From Amyelois transitella (taxonomy: Eukaryota > Arthropoda > Insecta > Lepidoptera > Pyralidae): 64,000 bases of DNA. The stretch lies in assembly GCF_032362555.1 (NCBI RefSeq), contig NC_083531.1, positions 4,588,001-4,652,000 of the forward strand, given 5' to 3'. Within the stretch, counting starts at the first letter, position 1. Every line of letters begins with the position of its first letter. The notes beneath the pieces were generated by a model. It was not told where the DNA came from, ran no database searches, and was given only the letters and a program-made list of their open reading frames with translations. The position numbers were made by a program, and so were the translations under genes. Positions 1 to 11,604 of this stretch are shown one piece after another.

Positions 1-115
1 TCTCAATTCTATTATTAAGCCAAACAGCTGAACGTGGCCTTTCAGACTTTTCAAGACTGTTGGCTCTGTCTACCCCGGAAGGGATATAGACGTGATCATA
101 TTTATATGTATGTAT
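1..115 (+). repeat. Family A interspersed repeat, 3' part
   Basis: This is the 3' half of the commonest repeat in the window, here called family A. A full copy is about 255 bp. It opens with a small hairpin (TGCCG...CGGCA), contains an ATGG-TGTCGTAAAAGGCGACTAA segment, a CAGTCTTTTCAAGACTG hairpin, then a CCCCGCAAGGGATATAGACG block, and ends in an (ATGT)n tail. No clear pol III A/B boxes were found, so its class is open; a LINE-dependent SINE-like element is likely. Confidence 0.8.
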
Positions 116-274
116 TATTTTTAAAAGTACATTTTACGCAAACTTACATACATATATTATAAACTGTACGCTATTTCGTAGCAGTGCTACGGACAATGCT
201 ACGCCGTAGCGCTCCAGCTACGAGTTTGCTACGCCATAGTTGACATGAGAAATGAAACATCGACTTACTATAAT

Positions 275-440
275 TATACATACATACATTATAATCACGT
301 CTATATCCCTTGCGGGGTAGACAGAGCCAACAGTCTTGGAAAGACCGAAAAGCCACGTTCAGCTGTATGGCTTAATGATGGAATTGAGATTCAAATAGTA
401 ACAGGTTGCTAGCCCGTCGCCTAAAAGAAAATTGCTGATT
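275..440 (-). repeat. Family A repeat, partial
   Basis: Reverse-orientation copy that starts with the (TACA)n tail and the CCCTTGCGGGG block and stops near the middle of the element. Confidence 0.8.
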
Positions 441-530
441 GTGACCTTTCAGTCTTTAGGAGACTGTTCTAATCAAAAGACTGTATTCTGATGCATTTAA
501 CAATTGAGTGTACTCATATTTATGTAATAC

Positions 531-657
531 TAGGGGCTGCCCGCGACTTCGTCCGCATGGAAACCCTATCAATCCCGCGGGAACTCCGGGATAAAAAGTA
601 GCCTATAAACATATAGGCTACTTTTTATCCCGGAAATAATATAACAATTCTGGGTCT
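531..657 (-). mobile_element. Helitron-like fragment (CTAG end) with internal fold-back
   Basis: It begins with a CTAG-type terminus and the CCCGCGACTTCGTCCGCATG motif shared by all Helitron-like copies here. Related copies continue past GGGATAAAAAGTAGCC, but this one turns back on itself: positions 586-607 and 612-633 are perfect 22-bp inverted arms around a 4-nt loop. It is a rearranged, non-autonomous copy. Confidence 0.7.
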
Positions 658-796
658 TCATGATTAGAAAAGAACTTTTTTTGATCGGCCTGGATCTTGG
701 ATATTTATTATAAAATAAAGTATCGTTGAGTTTGTATCTCGTAACTCAATCTGTGTAATACGTCCCGTATATATTTATTTAACTAAGCAGATACAC

Positions 797-1030
797 ATGG
801 AGAGTGTGGAGGGAAAGGTCGGAGTGGGAAGACCTAGACGATCATATCTTGATCAAATTAAGGACGTCCTGGTAAAGGGTCAGGTCAAAAGTACCCGAAA
901 CCGCCGAGCTTGCATGAAGAGAGTTATGGATGTGGATGAAGCGAAGGAAATATGCAGAGATCGTGGCAAGTAGAAAGAGGTAGTCTCTGCCTACCCCTCC
1001 GGGAAAGAGGCGTGATTTTATGTATGTATG
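797..1030 (+). mobile_element. Family B: 5'-truncated non-LTR retrotransposon 3' end
   Basis: About 190-230 bp that translates into the C-terminal tail of a reverse-transcriptase ORF, with [24 protein letters not shown] and [15 protein letters not shown] motifs, broken here by a TAG at the DRGK position. It ends in AGGCGTGATTTTATGTATGT. The short tail-only form and several dispersed copies indicate 5'-truncated LINE insertions. The 3' tail resembles that of family A. Confidence 0.65.
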
Positions 1031-1039
1031 TATATTAAT

Positions 1040-1155
1040 TTACACCCGCAACTTCTATCCTTAAGCCTAACAGCTGAACGTGGCCTTTCATCATACAAGC
1101 CTTTCAATACTGCTGGCTCTGTTTACCCCACAACCGATATAGACGTGATTATATA
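1040..1155 (+). repeat. Family A repeat, 3' part
   Basis: Diverged 3' portion ending in the GATATAGACGTGATTATAT block, directly abutting a Helitron at 1158. Confidence 0.7.
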
Positions 1156-1157
1156 AA

Positions 1158-1425
1158 TCTACACTAATATTATAAAGCTGAAGGGTTTTTTTTTTGAACG
1201 CACTAATCACAGGAACTACTGGTTCAAATTGAAAAATCGTTTGTGTTTTGAATAAACCATTTATCGAGGAAGGCTTTAGGCTGTATAACATCACGCTGCA
1301 ACTATAAGGAGCGAAGAAATAATGGAAAATGTGAAAAAAAAAAAGGTGCAAATTTTTCATTCTTGAGGGCTTCAATGATGCCCAAAATAACTATTCCACG
1401 CGGACGAAGTCGCGGGCACAGCTAG
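1158..1425 (+). mobile_element. Lep1-like non-autonomous Helitron, complete
   Basis: It starts TC-TACACTAATATTATAAAG and ends GCGGGCACAGCTAG, inserted between A and T. TC and CTAG termini, insertion at A|T and absence of a target duplication fit Helitrons. The length of 268 bp and the sequence match the lepidopteran Lep1 group. It has no coding capacity. Confidence 0.8.
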
Positions 1426-1641
1426 TGTATGAATAAGATCTTAAAGAAGGCTTTGTCTTTTGTCTCTCGCGCTGCTCATTTGTCTTTTATAAGCCCCCAT
1501 TTTGCTCATGCTTGGTTTCACAGATCAAAGAATGAAGTACATTATGAAATGTTAAAAAAAACCATATATTCATCTAATTACGTCTTTATGCCTTACGCTT
1601 ATGATAAAGCCAACTGACTCTGAGACCACGTATACCTTTGA

Positions 1642-1840
1642 CGGCCTCTGTGGCGCAGCGCTGGTGTGTTTGTCTGTGACACCGGTTCCGGGTTCAAATC
1701 CCGGCCACGGCATGATGAGAAACGTAATTACTCTGATCATCCTGGGTCTAGGATGTTTATCTATTAAGTATTTATTATAAAACATAGTATCGTTGAGTTA
1801 ATATCTCGTAACACAAGTCTCGAACTTACTTCGAGATTAA
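1642..1840 (+). repeat. tRNA-headed SINE (family S)
   Basis: The head is tRNA-like: GGCCTCTGTGGCGCAGCG resembles an A box and GGGTTCAAATCCCGGCC a B box. A full member is about 250 bp, continuing through a CTTGGATGTTTATCTAT stretch, a GTATCGTTGAGTTAGTATCTCG block and a TGTCCCGTATATATTTATTT end. This copy is 3'-shortened. Confidence 0.8.
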
Positions 1841-1861
1841 CTACATAACATAACATTTCAT

Positions 1862-2003
1862 AAAATCACGTCCATATCCCTTGCGGGGTAGACAGAGCCA
1901 ATAGTCATCAAAACACTGAAAGGCCACTTTCAACTGCTAAGCTAAATGATAGAATTGAGATTCAAACAGTGACAGGATGCTAGCCCATCGCCTAAAAGAG
2001 GTA
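1862..2003 (-). repeat. Family A repeat, partial
   Basis: Reverse copy with the CCCTTGCGGGGTAGACAGAG block and the TGATAGAATTGAGATTCAAA segment. Confidence 0.75.
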
Positions 2004-2165
2004 ATTTTTCATATCTCCTTGATTCACTGATCTCAGGTTAGGACGTCAGGTGACGTAGATTGAGCTAGACTCGATCTAGACTTGAAGTTTGTCCTAGATC
2101 AGTTTCTAAGGCATTAGGTTTACTAACTGGAATATTAAACGCTTTTAAACTGTGTGTAATATAAT

Positions 2166-2330
2166 TTAGGGTCAGGTCAAGAGTACCTGAAACCGCTGAG
2201 CTTGCATGAAGAGAGTTATGTATGTGGATGAAGCGAAGGTAGTATGCAGAGATCGTGGCAAGTGGAAAGATGTCTCTGCCGACCCCTCCGGGAAAATGGC
2301 GTGATTATATGTATACCTATATGTATGTAT
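2166..2330 (+). mobile_element. Family B LINE 3' end
   Basis: Truncated copy with the CCGAGCTTGCATGAAGAGAG and GATCGTGGCAAGTGGAAAGA segments and a GGCGTGATTATATGTAT tail; a small deletion breaks the reading frame. Confidence 0.65.
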
Positions 2331-2340
2331 TTAAACTGTG

Positions 2341-2505
2341 TTTAGTGAGACGGACTATGTTCCATTACTACCATGTTTCCTCCTGGCTGTAGTCCCGGTC
2401 GCATCCTCACCACTCTGGAGAGGAGCCCGGGGTGTGCCTTCGACCATGGATCCTGGATTGGGTGAGTCAGGTTTTGTACACGAAGCGACTCTCGCTTAAT
2501 TCATT
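2341..2505 (-). repeat. Family C SINE-like repeat, fragment
   Basis: It shares the CCCGGTCGCATCCTCACCAC and GGATCCTGGATTGGGTGAGT segments with copies at 15.1, 41.0 and 59.2 kb. In longer copies a GGTTCGAAT B-box-like motif lies upstream, which suggests a pol III origin. Confidence 0.6.
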
Positions 2506-2550
2506 TGCAATAACTACAAACTATTTTTTCTTAAATTATTGCTGAAATTG

Positions 2551-2796
2551 TGTCGTGTGGTTCCCGGCGCCAATAAAAAAAGAAAAAGACCGCTCCTTCT
2601 CTTTCTCATGGATGTCGTTAGGGCGACTAAGGAATAGGCTTCGGATTCTTCTTTGAGGCGATAGGCTAGCAACCTATTCACTATTTGAATCTCAATTCTA
2701 TCATCGAGCCAAACAGCTGAACGTGGTCTTTTCGGTCTTGAGACTGTAGGCTCTGTCTACCCCGTAAGGGATATAGACGTGATAATATGTGTATAA
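2551..2796 (+). repeat. Family A repeat, near full length
   Basis: Starts TGTCGTGTGGTTCCCGGCGC and ends with the GATATAGACGTGATAATATG tail; one of the longer copies. Confidence 0.8.
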
Positions 2797-3060
2797 TGTA
2801 TTATTGAAATTTGAGATCTTTATATTTAATTTATATTTTTGACTTTACAATTTGAATATAATATTTTTAATAACAAAAATGGTCGAATCCCAATTTTAAA
2901 AGTGAATTTAAACCCATTTCATTCATTTGCCAAAAAGTACAGTCATGATCGAATTGAAAAAAGTACCAAATAAATTTAATAAAAAAAAACCAGAATGAAC
3001 ATTGTAATTGGAAACCGCTGATTTGGAAGGCCTAGACGAACGTACCTATAACGTGGCCTA
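2797..3060. other. AT-rich spacer, nothing recognised
   Basis: AT-rich sequence between family A copies. No exon-like open frame, splice pair or repeat terminus was found. Confidence 0.5.
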
Positions 3061-3061
3061 T

Positions 3062-3480
3062 ACATACAGTCACGCCTATATCCCTTGCGGGGTAGACAGA
3101 GTCAACTATCTCGAAAAGACAGGTAGGCTACGTTCAGCTGTTTAGCTTAATGATAGAATTAAGATTCAAATAGTGCCAAGTTCTTTGCAATGTATCTTCC
3201 ATTTTTCTACGACATTTTTCTTTATAGTGCCGTGTGGTTCCCGGCACCAATAAAAAAAAAGAATACGACCACTCCATCTCTTTCCCATGGAAGTCGTAAA
3301 AGGCGACTAAGAGATAGGCTTTTAAACTCGGGATTCTTCTTTTAGGGTGATGGGCTAGCAACCAGTCACTATTTGAATCTCAATTCTATCATTGAACCAC
3401 TGAATATGGCCTATCCGTCTTGTCAAGACTGTTGGCTCTGTCTACCCCGCAATGGATATAGACGTGATTATATGTATGTA
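3062..3480. repeat. Two family A copies in opposite orientation
   Basis: A reverse partial copy (3062-3185) is followed by a near-full forward copy (3227-3480) that starts GTGCCGTGTGGTTCCCGGC. Confidence 0.75.
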
Positions 3481-3484
3481 GGTA

Positions 3485-4041
3485 TTTTTTTTTAATATAA
3501 TACCACCGTTGGTAAAACACTCGGGAGACTAATAGGGAACCCCTTTTTAGTGATGCACTTTATTTTAATAAGCTTACGTGCGCGACTGTACCAGCCCCTA
3601 AAAAACACGAGGGTGCGGCGGTTTTGGGTGACTGACGGACACAGGGCCGAATCAAGGGGGGATTAAAACAATGAATTAATTTTAACTGAATTTTATTATA
3701 TCTCTATGTGAGTTATATTACTTTATTGTTGTTTAATTATTTATTTTGAAATATTATTATTAAATCAAATTAAAATTAAAGCTAAAACTACTTATAAAAA
3801 GAAAGAAAAAAGATACTTACAAACTAATAAATTTCAAATTAAAACTAAAACTACTTATAAAAAGAAAGAAAAAAGATGTCTACAAACTAAAATTTAATTT
3901 ATAAATTGTACAGTCCCTGCATAGCATCAACATGCGGGAGTGTTATCTCTATGTTAAAAGATGTTTAGATAATACCTACAGGTAATCTTCCTGATTTCAA
4001 ATGACATTACAAATTTATATTTTCGAAAAGTTATAAATTAC
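3485..4041. other. AT-rich spacer with a short direct repeat
   Basis: Mostly AT-rich. A segment of about 60 bp with AAAACTACTTATAAAAAGAA occurs twice (about 3780-3835 and 3840-3895). A GC-richer patch at 3575-3660 could be a repeat end but was not recognised. Confidence 0.4.
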
Positions 4042-4171
4042 TAGCTATTCCCGCGACTTCGTCCGCGTGGAATAGTTATTTTGGGCATCGCTCCTAATAG
4101 TTGCAGCGTGATGTTATACCTATAGCCTAAATGCCTTCATCGATAAATGGTCTATTCAACACAAAAATACC
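4042..4171 (-). mobile_element. Lep1-like Helitron, truncated
   Basis: Begins CTAGCTATTCCCGCGACTTC in reverse orientation and continues to the ATAAATGGTCTATTCAACAC motif, where a family A copy interrupts it. Confidence 0.7.
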
Positions 4172-4400
4172 GTGCCGTGTGGTTCCCGGCACCAGTACAA
4201 AAAATAATAGGACCACTCCATCTCTTTCCCATGGATTTCGTAAAAGGCGACTAAGGAATAGGCTTACAAACTTGGGATTCTTTTTTAGGCGATGGGCTAG
4301 CAACCTGTCACTATTTGAATCTCAATTCTATCAATAAGCCAAATACCTGAGCGTGGCTACCCCACAAGGGATATAGACGTGACCATATGTATGTATGTAA
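4172..4400 (+). repeat. Family A repeat, near full length
   Basis: Inserted into the preceding Helitron; starts GTGCCGTGTGGTTCCCGGCA and ends GATATAGACGTGACCATATG. Confidence 0.8.
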
Positions 4401-5017
4401 TTCTTTTTGCATTTTTTTTACTTGTATGTATTTATGCATTTATTTGTAATGTATTTTTTTTTTCAGTATGCATGTGCACTTTATCGCACCACCAACTTGA
4501 AGATTTTCTGTTCGGTCAGCTATTGACTGGTAGAGAATGCCAAACGGCATTAAGTCAGTCCGCCTTTTGTAAATTTTTTTGGGTGCAATATATTCTTAAA
4601 TAAATAATTAAACATATAATATAAATAAACATACATTTATGTTTAAAAAAATCTTCTATTAACAATGCCAAACATTTGGTGAAGCAACGTTAAAAATTAG
4701 TTGGAGACGCAGAGAATTTTTTTTTAAATAAAATAACAGTGTGATTTTTTTTTTCAATTTCGAATGAATTAAGTGGTACTTATTACATACCTGGCGCGCA
4801 GTTTTTGACATGTGACCACCCCGCGTCACCGGCTAAGCCAATTTGCGAGTAAATCTGCGTACACCAGCAGCACCTAACTCATAAAATCTTACAAATTAAT
4901 GTGCTTTTGGTGTAATTGAATCAATGTTTATTATTTACTTTTTTGGTCACTTATTTTATAAATAAATCCCTACATATGTATGTATTGATTTGCACAATTT
5001 GGTTATATTTCAAGCTA
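4401..5017. other. AT-rich spacer, nothing recognised
   Basis: Contains only short chance open frames. A GC-richer patch at 4790-4880 was not assigned. Confidence 0.4.
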
Positions 5018-5281
5018 AGTCGTGTAGTTCCCGGCACAAATAGGAAAAAAGAACAGGACCACTTCATCTCTTTCCCATGGATGACGTAAAAGGCGACTAA
5101 GGAATAGGCTTACAAACTTGGGATTCTTTTTTAAGCGTTGGGTTAGCAACCTGTCACTATTTGAATCTCAATTCTATCATTAAGTCAAACAGCTGAACGT
5201 GGCCTTTCAGTCTTTTCAAGACTGTTGGCTCTGTCTACCCCGCAAGGGATATGGACGTGATAATATGTACGTATGTATGTA
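5018..5281 (+). repeat. Family A repeat, near full length
   Basis: Diverged copy starting at GTCGTGTAGTTCCCGGCAC and ending in the (ATGT)n tail. Confidence 0.8.
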
Positions 5282-5364
5282 TTAAAGCTAAGTCTTAGAT
5301 CCAATCTAATAATACTGAATGACATATCTATATGGCTTAATAATGGAATTGAGATTCAAAGATC

Positions 5365-5676
5365 ACGCCGTGTGGTTACCGGCGCTGAAGAATAGGACCA
5401 CTCCATAATTTACCCATGGATGTCGAAAAGGCAACTAAGGGAAAGGCTAATAAACATTGGATTGTTCTTATAGGTCCGACCACCAACGCGCTACATGTAC
5501 TTATATGTTATTCACAAAAACTATTTAAAAGTACCCGAAACCGCCGAGCTTGCATAAAGAGAGTTATGAATGTGGATGAAGCGAAGGAAGTATGCAGGGA
5601 TCGTGGCAAGTGGAAAGATGTAGTCTCTATCTACCCCTCCGGGAAAGAGGCGTGATTTTATGTAAGTATGTATGTA
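5365..5676 (+). mobile_element. Family A fragment joined to family B LINE 3' end
   Basis: A family A head (5365-5460) is followed by a family B tail (5527-5676) with the NRRAC and DRGKWK coding motifs. The chance fusion produces a 79-codon open frame that should not be read as a gene. Confidence 0.6.
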
Positions 5677-6875
5677 CTAATTAAAAAAAGCAGTTTGTAG
5701 TGACTCGAAGGCGGAATAAGACAAAATTCTTGATTTAACTCCTTCTTGAGTTCCCGAATGTCATTATGTCTCAAATTACAGTCATCACGCACCCAGTGAC
5801 AGAATATAAACATGTCTACTGACTTAGTGACCACTACAATTCTTCGACGTGACATTCTTCGTTTCAGCTTCATCAAATATGTTCAATCTTCTTGTTGGTC
5901 TCGTTCAGTTGTATGGCTTAATGCTGAAATAAGGATTCACATAGTGACAGGTTAGTTACCAATCGCTAAAAATCAGTTCGTCTGCGTCGTTTAGTTGATT
6001 TAATCATTTAGTGAAATCAATCACGCATTCAGTGACAGAATGAAAACATGTCTTTTAAGTTAGTGAGAGCTAGAACTAAAAGACATTTAACACTTAAAAT
6101 AATGACATTTCCTCCATTCTTTCTTCAGTAGATTTAATCTTTCAGTGAAATCTATCACGCACCCAGTGACAGAATATAAACATGTCTACTGAGTTAGTGA
6201 TTGCTAGAACTAAAAGACATTAAACACTTAGAATAATGACATTTTCTGCATTCTTTCTTCAGTAGATATTATCTTTCAGTGAAAGCTATCACGCACCCAG
6301 TGACAGAATATAAACATGTCTACTGAGTTAGTGATTGCTAGAACTAAAAGACATTAAACACTTATAATAATGACATATCCTCCATTCTTTCTTCAGTAGA
6401 TATTATCTTTCAGTGAAAGCTATCACGCACCCTGTGACAGAATATAAACATATCTACTGAGTTAGTGATCGCTAGAACTAAAAGACATTGAACACTTAGA
6501 ATAATGACATTTCCTCCATTCTTTCTTCAGTAGATTTAATCTTTCAGTGAAAGCTATCACGCACCCAGTGACAGAATATAAACATGTCTACTGAGTTAGT
6601 GATTGCTAGAACTAAAAGACATTAAACACTTAGAATAATGACATTTCCTCCATTGTTTCTTCAGTAGATATTATCTTTCAGTGAAAGCTATCACGCACCC
6701 AGTGACAGAATATAAACATGTCTACTGAGTTAGTGATTGCTAGAACTAAAAGACATTAAACACTTATAATAATGACATTTCCTCCATTCTTTCTTCAGTA
6801 GATATTATTTTTCAGTGAAAGCTATCACGCACCCAGTGACAGAATATAAACATGTCTACTGAGTTAGTGATTGCT

Positions 6876-6948
6876 ATTGTCTCTTCAAACCATGACATTG
6901 GCAGAATCACCGAAAGTTCGGTGGAAGCCATAATATAGAAAAGAAAGA
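6876..6948 (+). repeat. Short repeat family F with CACCG/CGGTG hairpin and (GAAA) tail
   Basis: Contains TCTTCAAACCATGACATTGG, a CACCGAAAGTTCGGTG hairpin and an AGAAAAGAAAG tail. A second copy is at 45.5 kb. It interrupts one unit of the hairpin array. Confidence 0.6.
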
Positions 6949-7118
6949 ATAGTGATTGCTAGTACTAAAAGACATTAAACACTAAAAATAATGACATCTC
7001 CTCAATTTTTTCTTCAGTAGACTGTGTCTTTCAATAGAAGCTATCACGTACCCAGTGACAGAATATAAACATGTCTACTGAGTTAGTGACTGCTACAACT
7101 GAAAGACTACAAATAAGA

Positions 7119-7324
7119 GGCGCACTTAACGTACCTTTATTTTATTTCGGACGTTTCAAATCATGTTACAATGTTTCTGTTCACCGAGCGACTGAAAACC
7201 AGCGGGCTTTCGCTCTGTCTGCACGGCAGAATGTTCTTCCATAAAAAAAGTCAGTTATATTATCCTCTCGAACTCCGGCCGATCCTCTCAATTGCTGAAT
7301 TACCTTCTGCTGTCATCACAAACC
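7119..7324 (+). repeat. 200-bp spacer block duplicated within the hairpin array
   Basis: The GGCGCACTTAACGTACC to AACCCAGTGAC segment is closely matched at about 10087-10306, with shared ACCGAGCGACTGAAAACCAG and GCAGAATGTTCTTC motifs. It reads as an older higher-order duplication inside the array. Confidence 0.7.
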
Positions 7325-8775
7325 CAGTGACAGAATGTAAACATGTCTACTGAATTAGTGATTGTCACTGTTCTCTTTCTTTCTTCCGCTGACTTAGTCT
7401 TTCAGTACAAGCTATCTCATACCCAGTGACAGAATATATTTTACATGTCTACTGAGTTATGAGACAACTGTTACTGAAAGGCGCGCACCCGTTGTTCTAG
7501 TATTTTAATTATTATTACCAATTCTGCTGAAAGAAATCCTTTTAAATTATTAACAGGAACAAATATTTTATTTAGTTGCAACCTACAATTATCATTACAG
7601 AAAATCCAATGCGAAATCGACAAATATTAAACAAACAATAACACATTCACATACTATAGCTTTAACAAATAATGCTATTCTTAACTGATGATTGTTAATC
7701 TTCGGTTACAGTCATCACGCACCCAGTGACAGAATATACCTAAACATGTCTGCTGAGTTAGAGGCGACTGCAACGGACAGACACATTGTATTTTCTTGAA
7801 ATCTTTCTGTGATGAAAGTATATCTTCGGATACAGTCATCACGCACCCAGTGATAGAATATAAACGTATCTACTGAGTTAGAGGCGACTGCAACGGACAG
7901 ACACATTGTATTTTCTTGAAATCTTTCTGTGATGAAAGTATATCTTCGGATACAGTCATCACGCACCCAGTGATAGAATATAAACGTATCTACTGAGTTA
8001 GAAGCGACTGCAACGGACAGACACATTGTATTTTCTTGAAATCTTTCTGTGATGAAGGTATATCTTCAGCTTCATTCATCACGCACCCAGTGACAGAATA
8101 TAAACATGTCCACTGAATTAATGACCACTATACTGAAAGATTTTAGACACTACTGAGAATAAAACCGCGTTGAAGAATAAAAACATGATGTTTTAAGAAT
8201 AATTTCTTCTTGAAATCTTATTATTCCGCATAAATGCTGAAGTCTCCCACTACAGTCATCACGTACCCAGTGACAGAATATAAACGTGCCTACTGAAAAA
8301 GTGATCACTGCAAATGACAAACAAATTAATCGCCGCTTCGTTCCGTTGAAATTTTTGTAAACTTAGTATTTTAGTGAAAACTATCACGTACCTAGTGACA
8401 GAATATAAGCATGTCTACCGAGTTAGTAACTGTTGCAACTGCAAGACTTTAGACAATAAAAATAATGATATTTCCTCCATTTTTCCCTTAGTAGACTGTG
8501 TCTTTCAATAGAAGCTATCACACACCCAGTGACAGAATATAAACATGTCTACTGAGTTAGTGACTGCTTTAATTGATAGACAAATTTAAGTTAACAGCAG
8601 ACCTCATGCTTTTTTGTCAGTCTATAGAAACTTTGCTTGCGCGATAAAGCGTTTTCGTTATTATCGCTCAATTTACTTCCTCCGCTGACTTAGTATTTCT
8701 ATCAAAGCTATCACGCACCCAGTGACAGAATGTCACATGTCTACTGAGTTAGTGATTGCTTCAATTGAAAAACTG

Positions 8776-8907
8776 ACAGCTGCAGTGTAGTTTGTTTCGT
8801 CGCTTCTTTTACACGTGCGCTTTGGAAGCGGTAGTAGTTATAATTTAGATTTAAGTGATCTGACGTCAATAAGTGAATTTTGAAAATAAATCTATTCTAT
8901 TCTAAAC
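8776..8907 (+). repeat. Family D interspersed repeat
   Basis: Ends with TTTTGAAAATAAATCTATTC and a TTCTA-type tail. Other copies are at 43.73-43.87 and 55.52-55.61 kb. A retroelement 3' end is likely from the tail. Confidence 0.6.
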
Positions 8908-9198
8908 AAATTTAGTGCCCGTTATCAAAAAAGATGAAATACTTACAATAATAAATTAATATTACTATTTTTAATCTATGCTCAATCGTAGCACTCTATG
9001 TTTCCAGTGACAGAACATAAAACATGCCTACTAAGATAATGAATGCTCTGACTAATCATCACAATATTCTTCTTATAATTTGACTGATGTAACACATAAA
9101 GCGTCTTTCTTCTCAGATTCTTCGTTTTCTTCAGTAGAAGCTATCACGCACCCAGTGACAGAATTTAAACGTGTCTACTGAGTTAGTGATCACTACAA

Positions 9199-9464
9199 CA
9201 TACATACATACATATAGTCACGTCTATATCCCTCACGGGGTAGACAGAGCCAATAGTCCCGAAAAGACTGAATGGACACGTTCAGCTGCTCGGTTTAATA
9301 ATGGAATTGAGATCCAAATAGTGACAGGTTGCTAGCCCATCGCCTAAAAAAATTATCGCAATTTTATAAGCCTGTCCCTTAGTCGCCTTTTACGACATCC
9401 ATGGGAACGAGGTGGAGTGGTTCTATTCTTTTTTTATATTGGTGCCGGGAACCACACGGCACAT
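9199..9464 (-). repeat. Family A repeat, full length, in the hairpin array
   Basis: Reverse copy from the (TACA)n tail to GGTGCCGGGAACCACACGGC, splitting the array after the core at 9153. Confidence 0.85.
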
Positions 9465-9559
9465 CACTACAACTGAAAGAATAAATGCAAGCAGTCATCA
9501 TCATCATCATCGACGGCCTCTGTGGTATTTAAAACATAAATAAATAACGTCACAATTCA

Positions 9560-9815
9560 CAACGGCCTCTGTGGCGCAGCGGTAGTACGCTTGTCTGTGA
9601 CACCGGAGGTCCCAGGTTCGAATCCCGGCCAGGGCGTGATGAGGAAAGAACTTTTTCTGATTGGCCTGGGTCTTGGATGTTTATCTATATAAGTATTTAT
9701 TATAACATAGTATCGTTGAGTTAGTATCTCGTAACACAAGTCTTGAACTTACGAGTACTTCGAGGCTAACTCAATCTGTGTTATTTGTCCCGTGTATATT
9801 TATTTATTTATTACA
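9560..9815 (+). repeat. tRNA-headed SINE (family S), full length
   Basis: A-box-like GGCGCAGCGGTAGTACGC, B-box-like AGGTTCGAATCCCGG and the TTTGTCCCGTGTATATTTAT 3' end are all present. Confidence 0.85.
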
Positions 9816-9818
9816 AGT

Positions 9819-10080
9819 GCTGTGTGGTTCCCGGCACCAATATATAAAAAGAATAGAACCACTCCACCTCATTCCCATGGATATCGTAAAAGGTGACTAA
9901 GGGATAGGCTTATAAACTTGTGATTCTTCTTTTAGGCGATAGGCTAGCAACCTGTCACTATTTGAATCTCAATTCTATCATCGAGCCAAAAAGCTGAACG
10001 TGGCCTGTCAGTCTTTTCAAGACCGTTGGCTCTGTTAAGCCCGCAAGGGATATAGACGTGACTATATGTATGTATGTATT
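9819..10080 (+). repeat. Family A repeat, full length
   Basis: Starts GTGCTGTGTGGTTCCCGGCA directly after the SINE end and finishes in the (ATGT)n tail. Confidence 0.85.
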
Positions 10081-10544
10081 TATTACAAGTATTAAACGCG
10101 CACGTAACGTACCTTTATTTTATCTCGGACGTTTCGAATCATGTTACAATGATCCCTTGCCACCGAGCGACTGAAAACCAGCGGGCTACTGCTCCGTCAA
10201 CACAGCAGAATGTTCTTCTATCAAAAAAATCACTTACATTATCTTCTTGAATTCCGGCCGATCCACTCGAATGCTGAATTGTCTTCTGTTGTAGTCATCA
10301 CGAACCCAGTGACAGAATATAAACATGTCTACTGAAGTTGTGATCACTACAACTGACAGACAAATTGACGTATTTAATATATCTTAATTATTTACTTATT
10401 TATTTATAATTTTATTAAACCGTAAAGGTACAATAGGTTAACATAATGCAAATCATCTTTCATTTGTAGACTAAATCTCTCAGTGAATGCTAGAACTGAT
10501 ACACTTATTATATAGACTTGTTACACAAAATAATATTAGTTAAT

Positions 10545-10645
10545 TAATCCCTACAGCTCAACATGGCTTTTCACTCCTTCCAAGACTGTTGGCTCTGTCT
10601 ACCCCACGAGGGATATAGACGTGATTATACATATACATATTTGTA
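10545..10645 (+). repeat. Family A repeat, 3' part
   Basis: Truncated copy beginning at the CAGCTCAACATGG segment. Confidence 0.7.
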
Positions 10646-11219
10646 AAGATATAAATCCCTTCATTTTCTTTCTTTCGTAGACTTAGTCTCTCAGTGAAAG
10701 CTATCACGAACCCAGTGACAGAATAAAAACATGTCTACTGAGTTAGTGACTGCTGTAACTGATAGACTTGTAGCCGGAGCGATATTACGGGCTCGACCGC
10801 CACAAAGGAAAGATCTTCCGCCAGGCTAGAAGTTATGCTTGGGGAGCCGCGGCTTCAACGATGTTATGTCGGATTTTGTATATTTGCTCCAATCCGTGAA
10901 ATCTTTGCTTCCGCGATTTAGACTTCGCTGTTTTTGACTGATAGCGACGAAGCGTGATTTTGTTTTTGTGACTTGTGATGCATAGATGTCGCTACTGTTG
11001 GCTTTGTCTACCCCACAAGGGATATAGACATGATTATATGTATGTTAAACTATAAATGTCTTCATTTTCTTTCTTTCTTAGACTTAATCTTTCAGTGAAA
11101 GCTATCACGCACCCAGTGACAGAATAAAAACATGTCTACTGAGTTAGTGACTGCTACAACTGATAGACTTATTTTCTAGACTTATTACACAATTTTTTTT
11201 AAATAAATCTATGTATACA

Positions 11220-11413
11220 CTAGAGGCCACCCGCGACTTCGTCCGCATGGAAACCTTATCAATCCCGCGGGAACTCTGGGATAAAAAGTAGCCTATGTAT
11301 TCTGGGTCTTCAGCTACCTACATACCAAATTTCATGGTAATCGGTTCAGTAGTTTTTGCGTGAAAGAGTAACAAACATCCATACAAACTTTCGCCTTTAT
11401 AATAGTAGTAGGA
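11220..11413 (-). mobile_element. Helitron family 2, complete
   Basis: Runs from CTAGAGGCCACCCGCGACTT to TTTATAATAGTAGTAGGA, the mirror of the copy at 11741. The family 2 interior (AAATTTCATGGTAATCGGTT) differs from Lep1 but the CTAG-end region is shared. Confidence 0.8.
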
Positions 11414-11604
11414 TATGAACGTGGCCTTTCACACTTTTAAAAATAAGTCTTAAAAGTGGCTCTGTCTACCCTACAGGAGATATAGATGTGATTATATGTA
11501 TGTAAAGATATAAATCTCTTCATTTTCTTCCTTTCGTAGACTTAGTCTCTCAGTGAAAGTTATCACGAACCCAGTGACGTTTGTTTGTTTGTTTGTTTTT
11601 GGTT

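Noticed and set aside
7715..8026. 103-codon repetitive ORF on the - strand
   Set aside because: Caused by three near-identical 120-bp hairpin units; no known domain, and other copies of the unit break the frame.
9560..9635. Possible tRNA gene (A and B boxes, 72-nt cloverleaf-like head)
   Set aside because: The same head occurs about a dozen times, always followed by the same non-tRNA body; it is a SINE promoter region.
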